A DNA stretch of 59,800 nucleotides from Vicinamibacteria bacterium. GTDB lineage: Bacteria > Acidobacteriota > Vicinamibacteria > Fen-336. The DNA lies in NCBI GenBank assembly GCA_023701125.1, contig JAMPXO010000015.1, forward strand, positions 1 to 59,800. The letters run 5' to 3'. Shown one piece after another: positions 1 to 9,989 of the stretch; the first letter of the stretch is position 1; each line of letters starts with the position of its first letter. Below the pieces are notes generated by a model. It saw only the letters and a program-made list of their open reading frames with translations. It was not told the origin of the DNA and did not search any database. A program made the translations under genes and the position numbers.

Positions 1-1695
<1,695 letters not shown>

Positions 1696-1702
1696 GCCCG
1701 GC

Positions 1703-3682
1703 TCAGCGGCTCGTCTCGACGTCCAGGCGCACCCGCTCCCGCACCCGCTGCTGCCAGTAGCCGGCCGGCAGCGCGAGCCGCTCGAACTGGGCCAGCACCT
1801 CGGCCAGCGGTTCGCCGGCCGACTGACGGGCCTTGAAGTACTGGAGCGCTCCGATCGCGAAGAAGAAGGCGCACATCACGGACAGGCCCGCGAAGGCCGC
1901 GGCCGCGATCGCCAGCCGCAGGCCCGGGCCCGCGCCGTCCTCCGCAAACGTCGCGAGCCCCGAGCCCACGCCCAGTCCGACGCCGAGGCCAGCCACCAGC
2001 AGCACGGCGCGGACCCGCTCGAAGCCCCGCAGGTCGCGCTTGGCGGCCGCGGCCAGCGCCCGCGAGCGCTCCATCGCGGCGCTCGCGTCGAGACCTTCCA
2101 TCAGGATCGCGGCCGCCGCGAAGCCGAGGTCGCCCAGGCGCACCGCCCAGATCGCCGTCAGCGCCCAGGCCGGCACCATCGCCCCGATGATCAGGACGCC
2201 GCGCCACGGGCGGGGCACGACGTCGCGCAGCGCGAAGATCGCCGCGGCGGACCCGAACGGGGGCAAGAGCACCCACTTCACGTATCCCCAGAAGAACGTG
2301 GCCACCAGCCGCGCGAACGCGCGGAAGCGCTGGCCCAGCGCCCGCACCAGCGGGCGCAGCACGATCGGCCGCAGCGGCATCGCCAGCGCCTGCGCGACGA
2401 CCGGGAGCAGCAGGGCGCTGCCGGCCTGCAACCCCGTGAAGAACAACAGCAGCCCTGGCAGCGCAACCGCCAACCCGAGGCCGACGCGCGCGAGCGGCGC
2501 CTGCGCTTCGGGGGTGAGCGCGTTGCCGGCGAGCAGCCACAGCAGGCAGGGCAGCAGGGCCACCGCCGGCACGCCGAAGAAGAGGCGCGGATGGTCGATC
2601 AGCAGGCCCAGCACCTGGCGCAGGGTGGTGCCGGCACCTTCGGCCCGGGCGGCGAACGAAGCGCCGAACGCAGCCGCGCTCGGAGGCCGATCGGCGGGCA
2701 CCTTGGCCAGCGCCCGGGTGACGAGCGTGGCGAGGGCCGGGGGCACCGTCGACGGCAGCGCGGGGGGCGGCGTCTCCAGGTGCCCGCGGCGCAGGTCGCC
2801 GCCCGGGACGGGGAACGGCGGGCTCCCGGCCAGGAGCTGCCACGCGATCACGCCGAGGCTGTAGACGTCGGAGCCGGGACCGGCCGGCTCGCCGCGCCAC
2901 TGCTCGGGCGACATGTAGAGCGGGGTACCGAGCGCGGTGCCGAGTCGGGTGAGATGCGGCGCGTCCGTCGCGCCGGGCGGCACTGTCGTGTCGGGGCGCA
3001 CCCGCGTCTCCGCGGCGTCCGCTTCCGGGTCGGCGTCGGCGACGCCTCGCACGAGGGTGGCGGCCTCTTCGTCCGCGCTCTCCGCCGTCGGGTTCGGGGT
3101 GGGCTTTGCGGTGGTGGCGGGGCCGGCCGGCAGCGAGAGGCCGGCCTCCGACTCGGCCACCCGTGCCAGACCGAAGTCGAGCACCTTGACCGTATAGCCG
3201 CCGCGCCGGTCCGGCTCCAGCCACAGGTTGGAGGGCTTCAGGTCGCGGTGGACGATGCCGCGCTTGTGGGCCTCGGCCACCGCCGAGCAGGCCTGCTCGA
3301 GCACGTCCGCCACCCAGCGCAGCGGCAGCGTCTTCTCTTCGCGCAGCACCTCGTCGAGCGTGCAGCCGTCGAGGAACTCCATCACCAGGTAGGCGAGCCG
3401 CACGCCGTCCGCCTCGCCGAAGCCGAAGTCCGTGACGTCGACGACGTTGGGGTGCCGCAACCGCCCGGCCGCCTCGGCCTCGCGCCGGAAGCGCTCGACG
3501 AACTCGGGGTCGCTCAGGAACCGCGGCGCGATCACCTTCAGGGCGACGGTGCGGCGGGTGCCGAGGTGGGTCGCCTGGTAGACGACGCCCATGCCGCCGC
3601 AGCCGAGCACGCCGACGAGCCGGTACTTGCCGTCGAGCGTCGCGCCGACGAGCCGCGACAGTCCGCCCGCATCCTCCTGCAT
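1703..3682 (-). CDS. Ser/Thr protein kinase with membrane-embedded C-terminus
   Basis: Start is the ATG at 3680-3682, giving 659 residues that begin MQEDAGGLSRL. The kinase domain is complete: glycine loop GCGGMG (27-32), ATP-binding Lys49 in VALKV, HRD at 145-147 followed by LKPSN, and DFG at 169-171. The SPE motif (the APE equivalent) is only at 258-260, so the activation segment is about 90 residues, far longer than usual, and holds an acidic, Thr- and Pro-rich insert. After the kinase domain come about six hydrophobic segments (roughly 360-600) and a short Arg-rich tail. It is the last gene of the exporter operon, 38 bases after the permease stop. The role is probably signalling linked to that exporter; substrates are unknown. 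Confidence 0.92.
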   Translation of the reverse strand: MQEDAGGLSRLVGATLDGKYRLVGVLGCGGMGVVYQATHLGTRRTVALKVIAPRFLSDPEFVERFRREAEAAGRLRHPNVVDVTDFGFGEADGVRLAYLVMEFLDGCTLDEVLREEKTLPLRWVADVLEQACSAVAEAHKRGIVHRDLKPSNLWLEPDRRGGYTVKVLDFGLARVAESEAGLSLPAGPATTAKPTPNPTAESADEEAATLVRGVADADPEADAAETRVRPDTTVPPGATDAPHLTRLGTALGTPLYMSPEQWRGEPAGPGSDVYSLGVIAWQLLAGSPPFPVPGGDLRRGHLETPPPALPSTVPPALATLVTRALAKVPADRPPSAAAFGASFAARAEGAGTTLRQVLGLLIDHPRLFFGVPAVALLPCLLWLLAGNALTPEAQAPLARVGLGLAVALPGLLLFFTGLQAGSALLLPVVAQALAMPLRPIVLRPLVRALGQRFRAFARLVATFFWGYVKWVLLPPFGSAAAIFALRDVVPRPWRGVLIIGAMVPAWALTAIWAVRLGDLGFAAAAILMEGLDASAAMERSRALAAAAKRDLRGFERVRAVLLVAGLGVGLGVGSGLATFAEDGAGPGLRLAIAAAAFAGLSVMCAFFFAIGALQYFKARQSAGEPLAEVLAQFERLALPAGYWQQRVRERVRLDVETSR

Positions 3683-3720
3683 GGATGGGCCGTAACCTAC
3701 TGCAGGTCGCGGTCTGCCCG

Positions 3721-4959
3721 CTACTCGTAGCGGAGCGATTCGATCGGGTCGAGCGAGGCGGCGCGGGTCGCGGGGTAGATGCCGGAGACGAGGCCGACCG
3801 CGATCGAGACCAGGGTGGCGAGCAGGATCGAAGACAGCGTCACCACCGTCTCCCAGCCCGCCCACAGCGCGACGCCCTTGGAGATGAACAGGCCCATGGC
3901 GACGCCGAGCAGGCCGCCGGTCGCGGCCAGGGTGAAGGCCTCGATCACGAACTGGTTGCGGATGTCCTTGCGGGTGGCGCCGATCGCGCGCCGGATGCCG
4001 ATCTCGCGGGTCCGCTCCATCACCGTCGCCAGCATGATGTTCATGATGCCGATGCCGCCGACCAGCAGCGAGATGCCGGCGATCGAGCCCATCACCAGGT
4101 CGAACAGGCGCTGGGTGCGGCGGCTCTGCTCGAGCAGCGCCTCGGGCACCACCAGCGCGAAGTCCTTCGCCCCGCCGTGCAGTCGCAGCAGCAGCGTCTC
4201 GATCGCGGTGGCGGCCAGTTGCGGGCCCTGGCCCGGCTCCATCTCGACCACCAGCTCGTCGAGCGCGCTCTTCAGCGGCGGCGCTCCGAACTTGCGCTGC
4301 GCCGTCGTCACCGGCAGGTAGACGTCGTCGGCATTGGAGGCGAGCCGCACGCCCTGCACCTCGCGGCCCGCGCCGCGGGCCGGGGCCAGCACGCCGACCA
4401 CCGTCAGCCAACGCTCGTTGACCTTCAGCGCGCGGCCGAGCGCCGGACCGTAGCCGAACAGCTCGCGCCGCGCGCCTTCGCCGATCACGCACACCTGGGC
4501 GAACTCCGCCTCGTCGCGCTCGTCGAGGAAGCGGCCCTCGAGCAGCGCCAGACGCTGCAGCTCGAAGTAGACGGGCGACACGCCGTACACCCGGGGCTTG
4601 GCGCGGCCCGCGTCGCCCATCACCTTGTAGGTCTCGACCACCGCCTTCTGGGCGACTCGCGCGACGCCCGGCACCGCCTCGGAGATCGCCCGCGCGTCGC
4701 GCTCCGACAGCCCGACCGACGAGCGGCGCAGCTCGAGCAGCTCGTTGTCGCGCGCCGGCTCGCGGACCTGGACCACGACGTTGCGCACGCCCATGGCGTC
4801 GATCAGCAGCAGCGCCTGGGCCTCGGCGCCGGCGCCGATCGACAGCATCGCGATCACCGCGCCGACGCCGAAGATCATGCCGAGCATGGTCAGGAACGCG
4901 CGCAGGCGCTGGGCGCGCAGGCTGTCGAGGCCGCTCTGGACGGCTTCGCGCAGGTCCAT
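3721..4959 (-). CDS. MacB-like ABC transporter permease, no ATPase domain
   Basis: 412 residues. It starts with a MacB-like N-terminal helix (SLRAQRLRAFLTMLGMIFG), followed by a large periplasmic MacB_PCD-like region (about 45-270) and three C-terminal membrane segments. The diagnostic block GGIGIMNIMLATVMERTREI and the following GIRRAIGA stretch are present, as is the terminal LDPIESLRYE. Full-length MacB carries an N-terminal ATPase of about 230 residues; it is absent here and no stand-alone partner ATPase is encoded within the window. Its ATG overlaps the TGA of the upstream adaptor (ATGA), so translation is probably coupled. It likely moves a lipid, peptide or small molecule outward with the adaptors; the substrate is unknown. 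Confidence 0.9.
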   Translation of the reverse strand: MDLREAVQSGLDSLRAQRLRAFLTMLGMIFGVGAVIAMLSIGAGAEAQALLLIDAMGVRNVVVQVREPARDNELLELRRSSVGLSERDARAISEAVPGVARVAQKAVVETYKVMGDAGRAKPRVYGVSPVYFELQRLALLEGRFLDERDEAEFAQVCVIGEGARRELFGYGPALGRALKVNERWLTVVGVLAPARGAGREVQGVRLASNADDVYLPVTTAQRKFGAPPLKSALDELVVEMEPGQGPQLAATAIETLLLRLHGGAKDFALVVPEALLEQSRRTQRLFDLVMGSIAGISLLVGGIGIMNIMLATVMERTREIGIRRAIGATRKDIRNQFVIEAFTLAATGGLLGVAMGLFISKGVALWAGWETVVTLSSILLATLVSIAVGLVSGIYPATRAASLDPIESLRYE

Positions 4960-6227
4960 CAGCGGCCCCCGTTGCCCGGGGCTCCCGGGTTCGCGGCGCC
5001 ACCGCCGCCGTCGGCGGGTTGAGTGGCGGCGCGGTTCGGGTCGGCGAGCGCGACTCGGTCGCCCGCGGCCAGGCCGTCGACGACCTGGACACGACCGAGG
5101 CTGCCGCCGCCCACCTTGACGTCGACCTCGCGCAGCCCGCCGCCTTCGACCTTCAGCACGTAGCGCCGCCCGTCCTTCTGGAACAGCGCCCCGCGCGGCA
5201 CCCACACCGCGTCGGCGATTTCGCCGAGCAGGACCCGGGCCCGCACGCGCTGGCCCGGCTTGACGCGCTGGCCGGCCTCGGGCGGCAGGTCGAGCCAGGT
5301 CTCGAAGTACTTGACGGGCGAGCCGCGCTCGCGCGGCTTGGCCAGCGCGTCGACGCGCTTGACCTTGGCGTCGTAGCCGAGCCCCGGCTGGCCCTCGATC
5401 TCGATCCGCGCCGTGCGTCCGGTCTCGAGCCCCGACGCGTCGCCCTCGAGCACGAACACGCGGGCCTCGAGCTGCGAGAGGTCGGGCAGCTCGGCGATCA
5501 TCTGGCCAGGCCACAGCGTGTCGCCGATGTTGATCGAGTCGCCGCGCCAGGTCGTGGGGAAGACCAGGATGCCGTCGTGCGGCGCTCGCACCCGCAACGC
5601 GCCCAGTCCCTTCTCGGCCTGGCGCAACTTCAGTTCGGCCTTGCGCCGCTCGATCGCCGCCAGCTCCAGGTCCGCGGCGGTGAGCAGCCGGTTGCCGTCC
5701 TTCTTCTCGGTGTTCGCCTGCAGCCGCTTCTCGAGCAGGCCGCGGTCGAGCTGGCCCTCGACGATCTGGTTGCGCGAGAACACGCGCTCGTCGTCGGGGG
5801 CGACGTCGCGGGCCCGCTGCAGCTCGTCGGACGCCACGCCGTGGTCGAGGTCGAGGTCGCGGTCCTTGTGGGTGCCTTCGGTCCGGGCCTTGTCGAGCTT
5901 GCTGTCGGCCGTGCTGCGGTCGGCGCGGCCGTCGAGGGCGTCCTTCTCCAGGTCGGCGGGATCGAACGAGATCACCACGTCGCCCGCGCGCACGGGGCCC
6001 GGCGCCGCCAGCCACGCCACCCGCATCGCGCTGTCGAGGTCGCCCGGCACGTTGATCGGGGTCTTGAGCACGGCGTCGAGCAGGCCCGAGGCCACGATCT
6101 CGTTGCGCAGCGTGCCGCGCTCCACGACGTGCAGCGGCACCTGCGGAGCTCGCGTGGCGCGGGCGGCCAGCGCGGCGCCACCCGCCAGGGTCACCACGGC
6201 CAGTGCCAGCAGCGCGCCGCGCCTCAC
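4959..6227 (-). CDS. HlyD/MacA-type periplasmic adaptor (third of three)
   Basis: Start chosen as GTG at 6225-6227, which overlaps the TGA of the upstream adaptor as GTGA and opens directly on an N-terminal membrane segment (LLALAVVTLAGGAALAA); 422 residues. A lipoyl-like half site (LLDAVLKTPINVPGDL) precedes a long charged helical hairpin (about 110-230), then LGALRVRAPHDGILVF, a beta-barrel domain and a Pro/Gly-rich tail. It is membrane-anchored and would link the permease to an outer-membrane channel. The gene sits immediately before the permease with a 1-base overlap. No outer-membrane TolC homologue is encoded in the window. Confidence 0.88.
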   Translation of the reverse strand: MRRGALLALAVVTLAGGAALAARATRAPQVPLHVVERGTLRNEIVASGLLDAVLKTPINVPGDLDSAMRVAWLAAPGPVRAGDVVISFDPADLEKDALDGRADRSTADSKLDKARTEGTHKDRDLDLDHGVASDELQRARDVAPDDERVFSRNQIVEGQLDRGLLEKRLQANTEKKDGNRLLTAADLELAAIERRKAELKLRQAEKGLGALRVRAPHDGILVFPTTWRGDSINIGDTLWPGQMIAELPDLSQLEARVFVLEGDASGLETGRTARIEIEGQPGLGYDAKVKRVDALAKPRERGSPVKYFETWLDLPPEAGQRVKPGQRVRARVLLGEIADAVWVPRGALFQKDGRRYVLKVEGGGLREVDVKVGGGSLGRVQVVDGLAAGDRVALADPNRAATQPADGGGGAANPGAPGNGGR

Positions 6228-7468
6228 CGCGCGGCCTCCGGTTCGAGCAGGGCGACCACGTCGCCGGCCGCGAGCCCCGCCAGCACCTCGACCCGGCCGC
6301 GGCCGATTCTCCCCAGCTCGACCGGCACGGTGTTGTAGCCGCGCCAGCCACGGACGTGGACGACGGGACCCGCGGCGCGCAGGAAGACCGCCTCGCGCGG
6401 CACCTGCAGCACGCCTTCGTGGCGGGCGGTCTCGATCTCGCCGCGGAAGCGCATCGCCGGCCGCAGCGCGGGGTCGTGGGAGGCGAACGCCAGCTCGACG
6501 CGGAACACCCGCGACGGCACCCGCGGCGACTTGCGGCGCACGGCGCGGCCGATGCGGGTGACGCGGGCCTCGAAGTCGCGGTCGGGCAGCGCCTCCAGCC
6601 GCAGCGTGACGGGCTGGCCGGCCGCGATCGCGCCGCCGTCGGCCTCGTCGACGTCGCCTTCGCCGCGCAGCCGCGACAGGTCGGGCAGCGCCACCAGCTT
6701 CTCCCCCCACCACACCGAGTCGCCGACCTTGCGCTTCTGGTCGCGCCAGCCGGTCTTGTAGATGACGATGCCGGCCTGTGGCGCGCGCACGGTCATCCGC
6801 TCGATCGACGTCTCCAGCGCGGCGACCCGTGCCGCGGCGCGGTCGCGCTGGCTGATCAGCGAGCGCAGCGAGGCGGTCTCCGCCGCGTCGACCGCGGCCC
6901 GGCGCTCCTGCAGGCTCGCCACTTCCTTGTGCGCCAGCTCCAGCTCCAGCGCTGCGGCCTGCGCCTCGTTGCGCGAGCGCAGCTCGTCCGGCACGTCCGC
7001 CTTCATCTGCGCCTTCTGCAGCCGCGAGCGGGCCTCGGCGAGCTGCAGGTCCAGCTCGCGGCGCTTGTCCTGCGACTCCAGCCGGCCGCGCTCGATCTTT
7101 TGCGCCGCCTCGTCGAACTCGGCCTGCTTCTGGTCGAGCTGGCGCTGCAGCGGCGCCGGGTCGAAGCGCACGACGGGCTCGCCGTCCTTGACGGCGGTGC
7201 CCTCCGCGGCGAGGAACGCGATCTTGTACTCCCAGACGTCGGGCACCGCGGGCGGCCCGAGGTCGAGGCTGGCCGCGGAGGCGATCTCGCCTTCCACGTC
7301 CGCGGTCTGCACCAGCACGCCGCGGGCGACCACGGCGGTCGGCAGCTCGCGCGCGGGCGAGCCGTTGGCCCAGGCGACCGCGGCCAGCAGCGACGCCGCG
7401 GCCAGCGCCGCTGCCGTCTCGCGGGGGCGGGAGCGCAGCAGCGCCAGGGCGTCAGCGAAGCGCGACAC
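6224..7468 (-). CDS. HlyD/MacA-type periplasmic adaptor (second of three)
   Basis: 414 residues from an ATG at 7466-7468 that lies inside the end of the upstream adaptor gene (17-base overlap). An N-terminal membrane anchor (AALAAASLLAAVAWA, about 18-34) is followed by a barrel strand region, a long coiled-coil hairpin rich in Glu, Gln, Arg and Ala (about 105-230), the lipoyl-type sequence ERMTVRAPQAGIVIY, and a barrel/membrane-proximal domain ending in VLAGLAAGDVVALLEPE. The sequence is clearly divergent from its two neighbours, so the three are not recent copies. Translation is coupled at both ends. It is the same general adaptor role as its neighbours; why three are needed is not known. 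Confidence 0.88.
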   Translation of the reverse strand: MSRFADALALLRSRPRETAAALAAASLLAAVAWANGSPARELPTAVVARGVLVQTADVEGEIASAASLDLGPPAVPDVWEYKIAFLAAEGTAVKDGEPVVRFDPAPLQRQLDQKQAEFDEAAQKIERGRLESQDKRRELDLQLAEARSRLQKAQMKADVPDELRSRNEAQAAALELELAHKEVASLQERRAAVDAAETASLRSLISQRDRAAARVAALETSIERMTVRAPQAGIVIYKTGWRDQKRKVGDSVWWGEKLVALPDLSRLRGEGDVDEADGGAIAAGQPVTLRLEALPDRDFEARVTRIGRAVRRKSPRVPSRVFRVELAFASHDPALRPAMRFRGEIETARHEGVLQVPREAVFLRAAGPVVHVRGWRGYNTVPVELGRIGRGRVEVLAGLAAGDVVALLEPEAAR

Positions 7469-8636
7469 GGTCGCCCTCCTCCAGGCCGCCGCCCAGCACG
7501 CACTCGAGCGCGAGGCAGGCCGTCACCGTCACCGCGGACGCGTCGCCGCCGGGGCGTCGCACGCGGGCGTGTGGGCCCTCCCAGGTGACGGCGGCGCGCG
7601 GTACGACCAGGGCGTTCTCGAACACGCGGCGCACGACCTCGACCCGGGCCGAGAGGCCGGGCCGCATCGCGTCCGGGTCGGTCTTCACGAGCGAGACCCG
7701 CACCTTGAAGCCGGCGGCGAAGCGCGCGTCCTGGGCGACCGCCGCGACGGTCTCCACCCGTCCCGCGTGGACGCGGCCGAGCGCCGAGTCGAGGATCACC
7801 CGCGCGGCCTGGCCCGGCGCCACCCGCCCGTCGTCGACCTCGGGCAGGTAGGCCTGCACCTCCAGCTCCGAGAGGTCCGGCAGCGAGGCGGCGCGCCAGC
7901 CGGGCCACAAGTTGTCGGCCGCCTGCACGGGGCGGTCCTCGTTCGGGGTGCGGCCGAGCAGGACGACCCCGGGCCGCGGCGCCCGCAACTGCAGCCCGCG
8001 CAGCGAGTCCTCGGCCTGGGCGACCTCGCGCAGCGCCTTGTCGAGCGTGATGCGGAGCACGCGCAGGTCGGCCTCCGCCGTGCGGGCGTGGGCCTCGACC
8101 GCAAGCCGTGCCTTCTCGAAGTCGGCCTCGGCCCGGACCAGCGCCTGCTGCTTCTCGTGCCACTCCTTGCGCGCGCGCAGCTCCAGCGGCACCGCTGCCT
8201 CCACCCGGGCCTGCTCCCGCTCCACCGTCGTCCGCTCCAGCTCGAACGCCTTCTGCGAGCGCTCGGCCTGCAGTGCCGACTCGCGCTGTTCCAGCGCGAT
8301 CGCAGCCTGGATCGCCCGCGAGCGGCGCTCGTCGAGGGTGCCGCTGATGCGGGTGTTGTCGAGCTCGACGACGACGTCGCCCGCCTTCACCTCGGCCCCA
8401 TCTTCGGCGATCCACTTGACCTGCACGCCGCCGCCCGCGCCGGGGATGCGGGGGACCGCCAGCTCGATGGAGCGCACCGCGGCCAGTTCGCCGGTCAGCA
8501 GGAACACGTCCTCGACGGTGCGACGCTCGACGCGCCCCTCGCTCTGCGGGTCAGCGGCCCGCGCCGCGCCGCAGGCGAGGCCCGCCGCCGTCAGCGCGGC
8601 GAGGATGGCGCGTTCAGCGAATTGGATCGAAGTCAT
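7452..8636 (-). CDS. HlyD/MacA-type periplasmic adaptor (first of three, cleavable signal)
   Basis: Start chosen as the ATG at 8634-8636 (MTSIQFAERAILAAL) rather than an upstream in-frame codon at 8675, because it opens directly on a signal peptide ending near ARA-AD (residues 25-29); 394 residues. The cysteine at 22 is not in a good lipobox. A long hairpin (about 95-215) is followed by LRGLQLRAPRPGVVLLG and a barrel domain. Unlike the two downstream adaptors, which keep an N-terminal anchor, this one appears to be released into the periplasm. It is the promoter-proximal gene of the operon; a TACTCT hexamer lies at 8650-8655. Confidence 0.86.
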   Translation of the reverse strand: MTSIQFAERAILAALTAAGLACGAARAADPQSEGRVERRTVEDVFLLTGELAAVRSIELAVPRIPGAGGGVQVKWIAEDGAEVKAGDVVVELDNTRISGTLDERRSRAIQAAIALEQRESALQAERSQKAFELERTTVEREQARVEAAVPLELRARKEWHEKQQALVRAEADFEKARLAVEAHARTAEADLRVLRITLDKALREVAQAEDSLRGLQLRAPRPGVVLLGRTPNEDRPVQAADNLWPGWRAASLPDLSELEVQAYLPEVDDGRVAPGQAARVILDSALGRVHAGRVETVAAVAQDARFAAGFKVRVSLVKTDPDAMRPGLSARVEVVRRVFENALVVPRAAVTWEGPHARVRRPGGDASAVTVTACLALECVLGGGLEEGDRVALR

Positions 8637-8649
8637 GGGCCCAGCCGCA

Positions 8650-8655
8650 AGAGTA
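8650..8655 (-). promoter_or_regulatory. Candidate -10 element of the three-adaptor exporter operon
   Basis: On the minus strand the hexamer reads TACTCT (TAnnnT). It ends 13 bases before the ATG of the first adaptor gene, so the predicted leader is only about six bases, and no Shine-Dalgarno sequence is visible. A -35 element is not clear. It belongs to the recurring start architecture described in the findings. Confidence 0.35.
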
Positions 8656-8684
8656 GACGCTGGACGGTGCCGCAAGGTTGGGAA

Positions 8685-9983
8685 TCACAGCCCGAGCCCC
8701 AGCCGCGGCTCCTCCGGTCGCTCGATCGGAGCGGTCTCCGGGCGCAGCGGCAGGCCGCGCACCGCGGCCCACGCGAGCAGGCCCGCCACCGCGTGCGGGA
8801 TCAGCTCCAGACGGCCGCCGAGCCAGAGCGGAATGCCGAGCGCGAAGGCCCCGAGCAGCGGTGCCGCCAGCGTCCACAACGCCGATTGACGGTCCCACGC
8901 GTAGGCGGCGAGGAACAGCGGCAGCGCCACGTGAGCGCCCAGCGGCGACGGCGACCACCAGGCGGTCGCCGCCAGCGACAACAGCAGCGCGAACACCGCC
9001 CCGCGGATCGCGTCGAGCGCCACCAGCGCGCGCGAGTACAGGTACGGCAGCAGGCCGGCGGCGGCGAGTGCCGCCAGCGACAGTGGTGCCGGCACGTGGG
9101 GCAGCGAGAACGCGTCGCGCACCGCCGGCTCGAACAGCATCAGGAACACGACGGGCGAGGCGTTGCGCACCCACTTCACGATCCGCCGCTGCGGGATCAC
9201 GAAGTGGTCGGCCAGCAGGTAGACGAGGTAGGCGTAGGCCGGCGCCACGATCGTCCACGAGCGCGTCTTCCAGAACAGCAGCGTCGCCAGCAGCAGCGGC
9301 GGCACGCTCTCGTAGAAGCGCGGCCACGGCGCTTCCTTGCGGTACACGACGTTGAGGCGCAGGTCGGCCTTGACGCCCGGCAGCAGCGAGCGCTCCACCC
9401 GGCGCCGCAATTCCGCGGTCATCGCGTCGACCGCCGCCTCGTGGTCGAGGGCGGCGAACGCCTTCGGGTCGATCGGCTCGTGGAAGCGGACCTTGATCCG
9501 GCCCGGCTTCGGCAGCGGGCGGAAGTGGGGCCAGGCGCGGAAGGCGCCCGTGATCGTGGCCGGCACCAGCGGCGCGCCGGTTTCCAGCGCCAGCCGCGCC
9601 GCGCCCTCGCGCAGCCGCGGCTCCATCCAGCCCGCGCGCGAGCGCTGGCCCTCGGGGAAGATGCCGACCAGGTGGCCGGCTTCGACGATGGCGCGCGCCC
9701 GCTGGTAGGCGGCGGCACCCTGTCCCTTGCGGACGTCGACCGGGAACGCACCGAACGCGCGCAGCGCGGGACCCAGCAGCGGGACCCGGAACAGCGCGTC
9801 CCAGGCCATGAAGTGGATCGGCCGGTGCACGCCGAGCGAGAGCAGGACCGGGTCGAGGTACGAGGGGTGGTTGGCGGCGACGACCGCCGGACCGTCCTGC
9901 GGAACCTGTTCTTCGCCCTCGTACTCGTAAACGAAGAGCACCTTGAACAGCGCGTGCAGCAGCGACGAGAAGATGGCGCGCAT
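8685..9983 (-). CDS. PlsC-like acyltransferase with extra C-terminal membrane domain
   Basis: 432 residues. The N-terminal half is a 1-acyl-glycerol-3-phosphate acyltransferase fold: NHPSYLD (catalytic His39, Asp44), and FPEGQRSR (Glu111) for phosphate binding, with GAPLVPATITG after it. Such enzymes transfer an acyl chain to lysophosphatidate at the inner membrane. Standard PlsC is about 240 residues; this protein has some 200 extra residues forming about six hydrophobic segments. It follows the MFS gene by six bases and is probably co-transcribed with it. The active-site motifs are intact; the role of the C-terminal membrane part is unknown, and the acceptor could be a lipid other than lysophosphatidate. 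Confidence 0.88.
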   Translation of the reverse strand: MRAIFSSLLHALFKVLFVYEYEGEEQVPQDGPAVVAANHPSYLDPVLLSLGVHRPIHFMAWDALFRVPLLGPALRAFGAFPVDVRKGQGAAAYQRARAIVEAGHLVGIFPEGQRSRAGWMEPRLREGAARLALETGAPLVPATITGAFRAWPHFRPLPKPGRIKVRFHEPIDPKAFAALDHEAAVDAMTAELRRRVERSLLPGVKADLRLNVVYRKEAPWPRFYESVPPLLLATLLFWKTRSWTIVAPAYAYLVYLLADHFVIPQRRIVKWVRNASPVVFLMLFEPAVRDAFSLPHVPAPLSLAALAAAGLLPYLYSRALVALDAIRGAVFALLLSLAATAWWSPSPLGAHVALPLFLAAYAWDRQSALWTLAAPLLGAFALGIPLWLGGRLELIPHAVAGLLAWAAVRGLPLRPETAPIERPEEPRLGLGL

Positions 9984-9989
9984 CGGCCC

